Positions 18,063 to 27,954 of a stretch of DNA of 64,000 nt are shown here, one piece after another. Where the stretch lies: positions 86,206-150,205 of the forward strand of contig CANLWG010000017.1 of NCBI GenBank assembly GCA_947494715.1. The letters are read 5' to 3'. The notes under the pieces were generated by a model, which was not told the origin of the DNA, ran no database searches, and was given only the letters and a program-made list of their open reading frames with translations. The position numbers and the translations under genes are program-made. Source of the stretch: an uncultured Flavobacteriaceae bacterium (GTDB taxonomy: Bacteria; Bacteroidota; Bacteroidia; Flavobacteriales; Flavobacteriaceae). Each line of letters opens with the position of its first letter. Within the stretch, counting starts at the first letter, position 1.

Positions 18063-18087
18063 AACCCCGCCTTAGGCGGGGTTTTGT
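18063..18087 (+). terminator. Second intrinsic terminator after asnB
   Basis: Perfect stem AACCCCGCC/GGCGGGGTT around TTA (18063-18083), followed by TTTTGTT. It lies directly before the tandem repeat. Confidence 0.8.
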
Positions 18088-18094
18088 TAATGAG

Positions 18095-18298
18095 GCCCAA
18101 GTTTTGGAAAAACTTGTTGGCCGAATTAACCCTGAGCTTGCCGAAGGGTCCGTTCTAAGCTGCCCCCTGTCCATGGCCCAAGTTTTGGAAAAACTTGTTG
18201 GCCGAATTAACCCCGAGCTTGCCGAAGGGTCCGTTCTAAGCTGCCCCCTGTCCGTGGTCCAAGTTTTGGAAAAACTTGCCGACCGAATTAACCCTGAG
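18095..18298. repeat. 81-bp tandem repeat, about 2.5 copies, with REP-like palindrome
   Basis: Units begin at 18095, 18176 and 18257. The first two are complete and nearly identical; the third stops after about 42 bases. Each unit has the hairpin AAGTTTT-GGA-AAAACTT. The two complete units also have the imperfect palindrome CC(C/T)GAGCTTGCCGAAGGG, related to the CCTTCGACAAGCTCAGG-type elements scattered in many bacterial genomes. A related copy lies at 51641-51660 in this window. The 81-base period equals 27 codons, which explains the long open frames on both strands. Confidence 0.9.
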
Positions 18299-18414
18299 AG
18301 AGCGTCATATTTGCAAAGTAGAAAGGGTAAATTGGTCAACTTCAATTTTGATTTTTCGAACCTCTATTTTTTGATAAAAAATCAATCTAAATAGTGCAGC
18401 CAAAAGCGCTAATA

Positions 18415-18437
18415 TTTTCCACAATTTTTGTTGATAA
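18415..18437. promoter_or_regulatory. Pair of DnaA-box-like 9-mers in inverted orientation
   Basis: TTTTCCACA at 18415-18423 and TTATCAACA on the minus strand at 18437-18429 each differ by one base from the TTATCCACA DnaA box. They sit in an AT-rich stretch upstream of gyrB. The same two 9-mers also occur by chance inside ppc near 28572-28601, so the signal is weak. Confidence 0.3.
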
Positions 18438-18486
18438 CTTAGATGCTTTGAAGGGAGTAAAACACTATATTCCATGGGGTATTCCG

Positions 18487-18494
18487 TATATTTG
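18487..18494 (+). promoter_or_regulatory. Candidate -7 promoter element for gyrB
   Basis: TATATTTG matches TAnnTTTG exactly and would give a leader of about 140 bases before gyrB. No TTG at the usual distance upstream was found. Confidence 0.4.
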
Positions 18495-18619
18495 TAAGAT
18501 TGCAAAAATTGAATGGGAACAAGCCTTTGGGAAAAGTAAATATCTACTGATTTTCATAGGTGCCCGATAGTTATCGGGAACATCTGTACGGCAAAAAATA
18601 TTTAAGTACGAACGGATGA

Positions 18620-20578
<1,959 letters not shown>

Positions 20579-20596
20579 GAATTGCCACTTCACAAC

Positions 20597-20627
20597 AAAA
20601 ACCCTGACAGTTACGTCAGGGTTTTTT
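20597..20627 (+). terminator. Intrinsic terminator after gyrB
   Basis: Stem CCCTGAC/GTCAGGG (20602-20608 with 20615-20621) flanked by an A-run and a run of six T. Confidence 0.9.
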
Positions 20628-20649
20628 AGTTTTAGGGAAAAATCATACA

Positions 20650-21666
20650 ATGAAAACTGTAGTTTCCTTATTTCTAGTCCTTTTCGGGTTTCAAATAATC
20701 CTTTCACAGTCCAATATCAATGATCTATTGGCCGCCGGTCTGGAGGATGCTGAACGGTATACGAATGACTACCTGGCACCAGTTTCCGAAGGGGCGATGC
20801 ACAGCATCTCCAACGGGTGGTATAACTCGGGAGAATCCAAACCCTTGGGCGGATTCGAAATTTCAATTATTGGTAATGTGTCATCTTTCAAGAATAAGGA
20901 TGATAAAAAGGCATTTACCTTAAACACGGCCGATTATGAAAACCTTCAATTTGTGGATGGTAGCACGGCAAGACCCGTTTCAACAGCATTGGGCGATCTA
21001 GAGGGTATTCGAGTCTTCGTGGAGGCAGAAATAGCCCCGGGCATAACAGAACGCGAAGAGTTCGAATTGCCTTCCGGCCTTGCTTCCGAGGACATCAATG
21101 TTATTCCTTCGGCTTTTTTGCAAGCAAGCGTAGGACTGTTTAAAGGAACGGAGATAAAAGCTCGTTTTTTTCCAAAAATCAATACGGATGATATCGCTGC
21201 AGGTTTATATGGTTTTGGCATTCAGCATGAATTTACAAGTCATTTACCTGCAGAAAAACTATTTCCCTTGGCCATTTCCGGTGTAATTGGATACACCCAT
21301 TTGGACGCTACCTATGATTTTAGTACCACGGATATCATTGCCGGTCAAAACCAAAGAATAGATGTGGTCATGAATACCTGGGTCTTCCAGGCCGTTGCCT
21401 CTACCAAACTTCCCGTTATCAACTTTTACGGGGGAATAGGATATATGACCGGTAAATCCTCTACAGATATTTTAGGGACCTACATAGTACAATCCGGACC
21501 CTTCCAGCAGACCTATACCGATCCTTTTTCGGTTGATCAGGATGCCAGTGGGGTACGGGCCAACATCGGGACAAAATTAAAACTGGGATTCTTTAGGTTG
21601 AACGTTGACTATACCTTGGCCGAATTCAATAATCTGACCGTAGGCATAAATTTTGGTTTTAGATAA
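20650..21666 (+). CDS. DUF6588 family outer-membrane-like protein
   Basis: A 338-residue protein with a signal peptide (MKTVVSLFLVLFGFQIILSQ). It starts its mature part NINDLLAAGLEDAERYTNDYLAPVSEGA, which is the DUF6588 opening, and continues as alternating beta-strands (SIIGNVSSF, FFPKINTDD, AISGVIGYTHLD, TVGINFGFR) ending in a C-terminal aromatic residue region. This suggests a beta-barrel in the outer membrane. The family is Bacteroidota-specific and of unknown function. It is a single gene between two hairpin terminators. Confidence 0.8.
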   Translation: MKTVVSLFLVLFGFQIILSQSNINDLLAAGLEDAERYTNDYLAPVSEGAMHSISNGWYNSGESKPLGGFEISIIGNVSSFKNKDDKKAFTLNTADYENLQFVDGSTARPVSTALGDLEGIRVFVEAEIAPGITEREEFELPSGLASEDINVIPSAFLQASVGLFKGTEIKARFFPKINTDDIAAGLYGFGIQHEFTSHLPAEKLFPLAISGVIGYTHLDATYDFSTTDIIAGQNQRIDVVMNTWVFQAVASTKLPVINFYGGIGYMTGKSSTDILGTYIVQSGPFQQTYTDPFSVDQDASGVRANIGTKLKLGFFRLNVDYTLAEFNNLTVGINFGFR

Positions 21667-21677
21667 TGGAACATAAC

Positions 21678-21718
21678 AAAAAGACCGTTGGCGTAATCAC
21701 TTTACCAACGGTCTTTTA
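21678..21718. terminator. Bidirectional terminator between convergent genes
   Basis: Twelve-base stem AAAGACCGTTGG/CCAACGGTCTTT with a 13-base loop, with A and T runs on both sides. It serves the DUF6588 gene on the plus strand and the lipoprotein gene on the minus strand. Confidence 0.88.
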
Positions 21719-21739
21719 TTGCGTATCAACCTTCTATTT

Positions 21740-22111
21740 TTATTCCCTAATCGCAAAGGAATTTCCGTTCATATCTTCCAACATGCTTCCATCCTCGGAT
21801 TCTTTCAGGATTACGAGGTCGTCACCTCTATCCAATCCTGGATAGGAAATAGTGTATATTCCATCATCCTGACTCCATTTAAAGTCCGTTTTGACGGTAA
21901 TCTTTCCATTTTCAATGGCATGATATCTGCCAAGATAGGCATCATTAAAAATCCATTCCTCACGGAAAGTTTGGCTTTGTGTTTTGCCTGCGGAGATTTC
22001 TGCGACATTAGTCCAAATTCCGATAACTTGATCGTTATTCTCGGCTATTCGGGAACAATTGCTAACGGAAATAATGGCCATAATCGCCAGAAATGAAAAA
22101 AACTTTTTCAT
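21740..22111 (-). CDS. Small lipoprotein, possibly lipocalin-like
   Basis: A 123-residue protein with a lipoprotein signal (KKFFSFLAIMAIISVSNC, lipobox SVSNC, Cys at about residue 19). The mature domain has a G-x-W opening (VIGIWTNVAE) and short beta-strands (EEWIFNDAYLGRYHAIENGKI, VKTDFKWSQDDGIYTISY), which resembles lipocalin-like proteins of Bacteroidota, but I cannot name a family. The minus strand was chosen over an equally long plus-strand frame because of the lipobox and the shared terminator. Function is unknown. Confidence 0.75.
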   Translation of the reverse strand: MKKFFSFLAIMAIISVSNCSRIAENNDQVIGIWTNVAEISAGKTQSQTFREEWIFNDAYLGRYHAIENGKITVKTDFKWSQDDGIYTISYPGLDRGDDLVILKESEDGSMLEDMNGNSFAIRE

Positions 22112-22322
22112 TTTGTAGGTTTTCTGATTCGGGGTTTGGTATATCTGAGAACGCTCAATGGACTATTGATATTGCTAAAATTCGATGTATGGCACTATAA
22201 AATGTTTTTCTTCGTTGAACGGTCATTTTTTTTAACAACCCTTTGTTTTATAGTTTTTGAAAACATAAAAAAACAGCATGGATTAAACTGATTTTTGTCA
22301 TATTTTATAAAGGTAGAATCCC

Positions 22323-22330
22323 TACTTTTG
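22323..22330 (+). promoter_or_regulatory. Candidate -7 promoter element for mdh
   Basis: TACTTTTG fits TAnnTTTG and lies 33 bases before the mdh start. A TTTG at 22294-22297 is the nearest -33 candidate, with a somewhat long 25-base spacer. Confidence 0.5.
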
Positions 22331-22363
22331 CAGTGTTAAAAACAACTAATAAATTATACGAAT

Positions 22364-23290
22364 ATGAAAGTTACCGTAGTAGGGGCAGGTGCCGTAGGTG
22401 CTAGTTGTGCGGAGTACATTGCCATAAAAGATTTTGCATCGGAAGTAGTATTGTTGGATATTAAGGAAGGGTATGCCGAAGGCAAGGCCATGGATTTAAT
22501 GCAAACCGCTTCTCTTAATGGTTTTGATACCAAAATAACCGGTATAACCAATGATTACTCCAAAACTGCGGGAAGCGATATAGCGGTCATAACCTCAGGG
22601 GTACCAAGAAAACCTGGTATGACCCGAGAAGAACTTATAGGAATTAATGCGGGAATCGTTAAGACTGTCTCCTCTAACTTATTGGAGCATTCCCCCAATG
22701 CTATTTTAATTGTGGTCAGTAATCCTATGGATACCATGACCTATTTGGTTCATAAGACCACTGACCTTCCCAGGAACAAAATTATAGGAATGGGCGGGGC
22801 TTTGGATAGTGCACGGTTCAAATACAGACTTGCGGAGGCATTGGGAGCCCCGATTTCCGATATTGACGGTATGGTGATAGGTGGTCATAGTGATACGGGA
22901 ATGGTACCCTTGGCCTCGCATGCTACTAGAAATAGCATTAATGTAACCGAGTTTTTAACGGAGGATAGGCTCTCACAAGTGGTAGAGGATACAAAAGTGG
23001 GAGGTGCCACTTTGACCAAATTATTGGGAACCAGTGCTTGGTATGCCCCAGGAGCAGCTGTTTCCAGTTTGGTACAGGCCATTGCCTGCGATCAAAAGAA
23101 AATGTTTCCTTGCTCTACCTATTTGGAAGGTGAATATGGCCTCGAGAATATTTGCATTGGAGTCCCTGTGATATTGGGCAAAAATGGAATAGAAGAAATT
23201 GTGGATGTACCATTGAGCGAAGCCGAAAAGAATAAAATGAAGGAAAGTGCTGCGGGAGTCTCCAAGACCAATGGGTTGTTGGAGCTATAG
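22364..23290 (+). CDS. mdh: Malate dehydrogenase (LDH-like type)
   Basis: The 308-residue NAD-dependent enzyme interconverts malate and oxaloacetate in the TCA cycle. It has the Rossmann motif GAGAVG at 7-12, an acidic residue at the end of strand two (LLDIKEG), VTSGVPRKPGMTREEL, SNPMDTMTYL, the GMGGALDSARF loop and the catalytic His175 in GGHSDTG. Gly-Ala-Val and length place it in the LDH-like MDH group usual in Bacteroidota. It is a single gene with a promoter element 33 bases upstream and a strong terminator after the stop. Confidence 0.95.
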   Translation: MKVTVVGAGAVGASCAEYIAIKDFASEVVLLDIKEGYAEGKAMDLMQTASLNGFDTKITGITNDYSKTAGSDIAVITSGVPRKPGMTREELIGINAGIVKTVSSNLLEHSPNAILIVVSNPMDTMTYLVHKTTDLPRNKIIGMGGALDSARFKYRLAEALGAPISDIDGMVIGGHSDTGMVPLASHATRNSINVTEFLTEDRLSQVVEDTKVGGATLTKLLGTSAWYAPGAAVSSLVQAIACDQKKMFPCSTYLEGEYGLENICIGVPVILGKNGIEEIVDVPLSEAEKNKMKESAAGVSKTNGLLEL

Positions 23291-23318
23291 ATACTCCTCT
23301 AGATGTAAAATAAACATA

Positions 23319-23360
23319 GAGCCCCTTACCAATTGCAATCGGTAAGGGGCTTTCGTTTTT
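23319..23360 (+). terminator. Intrinsic terminator after mdh
   Basis: Eleven-base stem AGCCCCTTACC/GGTAAGGGGCT with a ten-base loop, followed by TTCGTTTTT. Confidence 0.9.
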
Positions 23361-23379
23361 ACAATTACTCATAAATATA

Positions 23380-23410
23380 TTGTCAAATCCTAGGGTAAAT
23401 CATATATTTG
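23380..23410 (+). promoter_or_regulatory. Bacteroidota-type promoter of secDF
   Basis: TTG at 23380-23382 and TATATTTG at 23403-23410 are separated by 20 bases, which is a good match to the -33/-7 promoter recognised by the primary sigma factor of this phylum. The start codon is 38 bases downstream. Confidence 0.7.
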
Positions 23411-23448
23411 CACGCTGTTACGAAAAGCATTCACAAAACACTTAATCA

Positions 23449-26424
23449 ATGCAAAATAAAGGACTTATAAAGCTTTTTGCTTTTTTGTTTGGGTTGGTGA
23501 GCATCTACCAATTATCCTACACGTTCATAACCGGTAAGGTTGAAAAAGAAGCAGAAGTTTTTGCCGAGAATCAGATATCTGAAGCGGAGGAAGATTACGT
23601 TGCCAAGCGTGAAACGTTGGAAGCCAGATATTTGGATTCCATTGGTGGGAACCCGATTTTAGGATATACCTCATATGATGATGCCAAGAAGAAAGAACTA
23701 AATAAGGGCTTGGACCTTAAGGGTGGTATAAATGTAACCCTCCAAATATCCGTAAAGGATATTTTAAAAGGATTGGCCAATAACACTAAAAATCCGATTT
23801 TCAACAAGGCCTTGGCCGACGCCGATGTTGCTTCCAAAAATAGTGATGATACCTATCTGGAGTTGTTTTTTGATGCTTTTGACCAGATAAAAGGGGACAC
23901 TAAGCTGGCCTCTCCCGATATTTTTGCGAACAAAGGGTTGAGCGATGAAGTAAATTTTCAGATGACTGATGATGAGGTAAAACCGATTATCCGAAGGAAA
24001 ATCGATGAATCCATTGTTTCGGCATTTGAAGTACTGCGTGAAAGAATCGATGGATTTGGGGTTACCCAACCCAACATCCAACGAGAGGGAAATTCCGGTC
24101 GTATCTTGGTAGAACTACCAGGCGCAAAGGATATTGCAAGGGCACAAGATCTTCTTTCCAGCACGGCCCAGTTGGAGTTTTGGGAAACTTATAGCCCAAG
24201 TAATCAAAGTATTTCTCAATTCTTTATTGCTGCCAATGAGCGATTGAAATCATTGGTGGATACCACTTCGGTTGAAGAACCTGTAAAGGAGGAGTCAGAA
24301 TTGGATTCCCTTCTTTCCGATGTTGCTGAGGATTCCTTGGATATTGCCAATCAAATAAATCCAATTTTCGATTTAATTGCAGGACCGGGAAGTGGTTATG
24401 CCATTGCAAAGGTGGCTATAAAGGATACTGCCAAATTTGGAAATTATTTGCGAATGCCGGAGACACGTAGATTGTTGCCTGCGGATATACGCTTTACTAA
24501 ATTTTTGTGGGAACGACCTTCTGACGAAAATACGGAAGTAGTGGATTTATATGCACTTAAATCCAACCGTGATGCAGTTCCAAGAATAAGTGGGGATGTC
24601 GTTAGCGATGCCAGGGATGATTTTGACCAATTTGGAAAACCTGCAGTATCCATGACCATGAACACCAAGGGAGCCAAGGAATGGGAAAAACTGACCGGGG
24701 ATGCCTTTACCAATCAAACCGGTATTGCCATCGTCTTGGATAACAAAGTATATACGGCGCCAGGGGTATCTTCCGGACCTATTTCCGGAGGACGTTCAGA
24801 AATTACGGGAACCTTTACTGTAAATGAGACCAAGGATATCTCCAATGTATTGCGGGCTGGAAAGTTACCTGCATCCGCTGAAATTATTCAATCGGAAATC
24901 GTAGGTCCTTCTTTGGGACAAGAGGCCATAGACAGTGGTTTTATGTCTTTTATGATCGCTATGTCCATTGTTTTGGTTTGGATGATTTTCTACTATGGAA
25001 AGGCTGGAATATTTGCAGATATTGCGTTGTTGTTGAACATCCTTTTGATTTTCGGAGTGCTTACCAGTTTGGGAGCTGTACTTACCTTACCGGGTATTGC
25101 CGGTATTGTATTGACCATTGGGATGTCCGTGGATGCTAACGTACTTATTTTTGAACGTATAAAGGAAGAATTGGCCAAAGGAAAGGGTAAAGGAGAGGCT
25201 GTAGCCGATGGATTTAGCAATGCACTGTCTTCTATTTTGGACGCCAATGTTACAACCGGTCTTACGGCCATTATACTGTTTGTTTTTGGTTCCGGCCCCA
25301 TCAAAGGTTTTGCGACGACTCTTTTAATCGGTATTTTGACGTCCTTGTTCACCGCCATTTTTATTACCCGTTTATTGGTGGATTGGTATATAAGCGGAAA
25401 AGGTAGGACGCTTGATTTCTCAACTGCGATTACCAAAAACTTGTTCAAGAACATCAGTATTAATTTCTTGGGCAAGCGAAAAATAGCCTATGTCATTTCC
25501 TTGATATTGCTAGGTATCGGGATTTTTTCCCTAGCTACACAAAGTTTGCAGCAAGGTGTTGACTTTGTGGGTGGCCGTTCTTACCAAATACGTTTTGAAC
25601 AGGCAGTCAATCCGTCGGAAATTGCATCTGAACTTAATACAGTATTTGGAAGTGGTACCAATGTAAAGACCTTTGGGGAAGCCAATCAAATAAAAGTCAC
25701 CACGCCATATAAGGTAGACGTAGAAGGAATTGAGGTAGACGATGAAATCCAGACCAAGTTATATGCTTCGCTACAAAAGTATTTGCCCGATGGTACCAGT
25801 ATGGATGATTTTAGGGTAGGAAGTGGGGAAAAATCCATTGGTATTTTGCAATCCATAAAAGTTGGCCCTACCATAGCGGACGACATAAAAAATAATGCCT
25901 TCCTGGCAATTATTGGTTCCTTGGCCGTGGTGTTTTTATATATTTTGCTTCGATTTAGAAGATGGCAGTTTTCTTTGGGCGCCGTTGTCGCCGTGTTCCA
26001 TGATGTCATGATTGTCCTTGGGGTATTTTCATTGTTCGGAACTATTATGCCTTTCAACATGGAGGTCGATCAGGCCTTTATTGCAGCTATATTAACGGTA
26101 ATCGGTTATTCCCTGAACGATACGGTGGTAGTTTTTGACCGAATCCGAGAGATTATTGGTGAACGGGGCTGGAAGGCCGGGGAAAACATTAATTTGGCCG
26201 TGAACAGTACGTTGAGCCGAACATTGAATACATCGCTAACTACCTTGATCGTCTTGCTGGCTATTTTCATCTTTGGTGGTGAATCGCTTCGTGGCTTTAT
26301 GTTTGCCATGATCATTGGGGTTATAGTTGGTACCTATTCCTCTGTTTTTATCGCAACACCTGTTATGTTCGATACCATACGGAAGAAAATAGTAAAACCA
26401 AAGGCTGAAAAGGCAGTGGCCTAG
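23449..26424 (+). CDS. secDF: Fused protein-export translocase subunit SecDF
   Basis: The 991-residue RND-type inner-membrane protein uses the proton gradient to complete Sec-dependent export. The SecD half runs to about residue 650: a first TM at ~7-25, LNKGLDLKGGINVTLQIS, a large periplasmic domain with VSGGRSEITG-like P1-head features, and five TM segments with LTIGMSVDANVLIFERIKEEL. The SecF half follows: QGVDFVGGRSYQIRF, VGPTIADDIKNNA, then TMs with TVIGYSLNDTVVVFDRIRE. Fusion of SecD and SecF is normal in Bacteroidota. It has its own promoter and a hairpin terminator. No yajC lies next to it. Confidence 0.96.
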   Translation: MQNKGLIKLFAFLFGLVSIYQLSYTFITGKVEKEAEVFAENQISEAEEDYVAKRETLEARYLDSIGGNPILGYTSYDDAKKKELNKGLDLKGGINVTLQISVKDILKGLANNTKNPIFNKALADADVASKNSDDTYLELFFDAFDQIKGDTKLASPDIFANKGLSDEVNFQMTDDEVKPIIRRKIDESIVSAFEVLRERIDGFGVTQPNIQREGNSGRILVELPGAKDIARAQDLLSSTAQLEFWETYSPSNQSISQFFIAANERLKSLVDTTSVEEPVKEESELDSLLSDVAEDSLDIANQINPIFDLIAGPGSGYAIAKVAIKDTAKFGNYLRMPETRRLLPADIRFTKFLWERPSDENTEVVDLYALKSNRDAVPRISGDVVSDARDDFDQFGKPAVSMTMNTKGAKEWEKLTGDAFTNQTGIAIVLDNKVYTAPGVSSGPISGGRSEITGTFTVNETKDISNVLRAGKLPASAEIIQSEIVGPSLGQEAIDSGFMSFMIAMSIVLVWMIFYYGKAGIFADIALLLNILLIFGVLTSLGAVLTLPGIAGIVLTIGMSVDANVLIFERIKEELAKGKGKGEAVADGFSNALSSILDANVTTGLTAIILFVFGSGPIKGFATTLLIGILTSLFTAIFITRLLVDWYISGKGRTLDFSTAITKNLFKNISINFLGKRKIAYVISLILLGIGIFSLATQSLQQGVDFVGGRSYQIRFEQAVNPSEIASELNTVFGSGTNVKTFGEANQIKVTTPYKVDVEGIEVDDEIQTKLYASLQKYLPDGTSMDDFRVGSGEKSIGILQSIKVGPTIADDIKNNAFLAIIGSLAVVFLYILLRFRRWQFSLGAVVAVFHDVMIVLGVFSLFGTIMPFNMEVDQAFIAAILTVIGYSLNDTVVVFDRIREIIGERGWKAGENINLAVNSTLSRTLNTSLTTLIVLLAIFIFGGESLRGFMFAMIIGVIVGTYSSVFIATPVMFDTIRKKIVKPKAEKAVA

Positions 26425-26450
26425 CATACCAAAACTTGTTGACAGATTTT

Positions 26451-26477
26451 AAAAAAGCCGTCCTAAGACGGCTTTTT
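26451..26477. terminator. Bidirectional terminator overlapping the 3' end of the ABC gene
   Basis: Stem AAAAAGCCGTC/GACGGCTTTTT around CTAA. It ends secDF on the plus strand. On the minus strand its stem contains the last codons (Lys-Pro-Ser) and the stop of the ABC ATPase gene. Confidence 0.85.
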
Positions 26478-27716
26478 AGTTCCCCTCGATCCCTTAGGTG
26501 TCATTTGCAGCTCGTAAACAAAATCTGGATTTAGACCCGGCTCTTTTCTATGGGATACAAATATGATGGTCGCGTCACTTTGTTTCGCCATTTTATTGAC
26601 CAAGGTAATCAATAGGTCCGCAGAGGTATCATCCAGTCCGGCAGTGGGCTCGTCCAAGATCAACAGCAGTGGATGTTTAACCATGGCCCTAACCGTCATT
26701 ATCAAGCGTTGTTGCCCCATGGTGAGATTATGGAAATGCGTGTTCTTCATATGCCACATACCTATCAATCGTAACCATTCTGAAGCCAAACGCAATTGGG
26801 CTTCCGTTGGTTTTGTGTATAACCCTATGGAATCCGTAAGTCCAGAAATAATCATATGTTCCAAGGTATGATAGCCTGTAAACTTGTCCGTCATGGCCGG
26901 TGTAAAATACCCCATTTTTTCTTTAAGTTCCCATATGCTTTCACCGCTTCCCTTTTTATGGCCAAAAATATAAAGTTCTTGCCCATACCCTTTTGGGTTT
27001 TCTCCGGTAATCATGGAGAGTATTGTGGTCTTGCCACTTCCGTTTTTCCCAATCAACTGCCAAAACTCCCCCTTTTGGATTTTCCAATCTATGGCGTCGA
27101 GTACCATTTTGTCTCCAAATTGAACGGTTACATTTTTTAAATCTACCAATACCTTTGGCCCATATTCCCATATATGCAATGGTGCAGGGATATTGCCCAG
27201 GCTCGGTGCAGATTTGTTTAAGGAAGCGGATACTGGATTTTCATGAATCAGTAAATCACTTTTTTTGAGACTGGCATAATGTGTTATAAATGGGAGGAGG
27301 TCTTTTCTCCTGCTCAGTATCTGAATAACCGTTGTTTCAGAAGATATCCTTTCAAGTAGCTTTGCTAATTCTTCTTGTGAATCGGTATCCAAGTTATCAA
27401 AAGGGTTGTCAAGGATAACAAAGTCTGGAATGTCATTTAAAATATGCTTCAACAGTGCTTTTTTTTGTTCCCCACTGGAAAGGGAACGGAGACTTTGGGA
27501 AATGTCCTTGGTAAGTACTTTTATATCATGCCGGTCTTCTTCCACCATGAACTGTTCCAAGGCCAGTTTGGAAAATAAGGCTCCTTTTCGCCCTTTTAAT
27601 TTAGATAGGTCGGTTGGGGGATTTCCATCCAATAACGATTCAATAAAATGGGTTTTATCCGAAGTATTGTCAATAAAAATGGCCCAGTGCACTTTTTTGG
27701 ATGAAGAAGGATTCAT
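26463..27716 (-). CDS. Tandem ABC ATPase, ModF/PhrA-like, first domain degenerate
   Basis: A 417-residue soluble protein with two ATPase halves. The C-terminal half is complete: Walker A GKNGSGKTT, signature-like LTMGQQRLIM, Walker B LLLILDEPTAGLD and an H-loop FVSHRKE. The N-terminal half (residues 1-170) keeps a signature LSSGEQKKALL and Walker B FVILDNPFDNLD but shows no Walker A, so it should not bind ATP normally. Two-domain proteins of this form are annotated ModF or PhrA. Neither the transport partner nor the substrate is near. The function of the family is unclear, and molybdate import is not supported here. Confidence 0.75.
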   Translation of the reverse strand: MNPSSSKKVHWAIFIDNTSDKTHFIESLLDGNPPTDLSKLKGRKGALFSKLALEQFMVEEDRHDIKVLTKDISQSLRSLSSGEQKKALLKHILNDIPDFVILDNPFDNLDTDSQEELAKLLERISSETTVIQILSRRKDLLPFITHYASLKKSDLLIHENPVSASLNKSAPSLGNIPAPLHIWEYGPKVLVDLKNVTVQFGDKMVLDAIDWKIQKGEFWQLIGKNGSGKTTILSMITGENPKGYGQELYIFGHKKGSGESIWELKEKMGYFTPAMTDKFTGYHTLEHMIISGLTDSIGLYTKPTEAQLRLASEWLRLIGMWHMKNTHFHNLTMGQQRLIMTVRAMVKHPLLLILDEPTAGLDDTSADLLITLVNKMAKQSDATIIFVSHRKEPGLNPDFVYELQMTPKGSRGTKKPS

Positions 27717-27954
27717 AGTCCGCTAAGATATGGTTTGTTCGGTAATGCTTCAAAAGGGCACATGCACTTTCGGAGTTCCTTATAATGGATATTCATATAC
27801 TTGGCAAAAGTGTTGTCTATGGACTCGGAGTTTTGTCCATCAATTTGAACAAATTGTTATTTTTTTCAGTTTTAAAAGTAGTTGCGCTTTTTTAATAGTT
27901 GGTTGTAAAGTATTTTTCCAGAAAATTTTCAAAAAATCATTTTAATAAGAACGC

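Noticed and set aside
18061..18394. Open frames of about 95 codons on both strands across the gyrB upstream repeat
   Set aside because: The 81-base period keeps any frame open. No start signal or homology is visible, and the plus and minus frames cannot both be real.
21719..22096. 125-codon plus-strand frame
   Set aside because: It overlaps a minus-strand lipoprotein gene with a lipobox and the shared terminator; the plus frame has no signal and a random composition.
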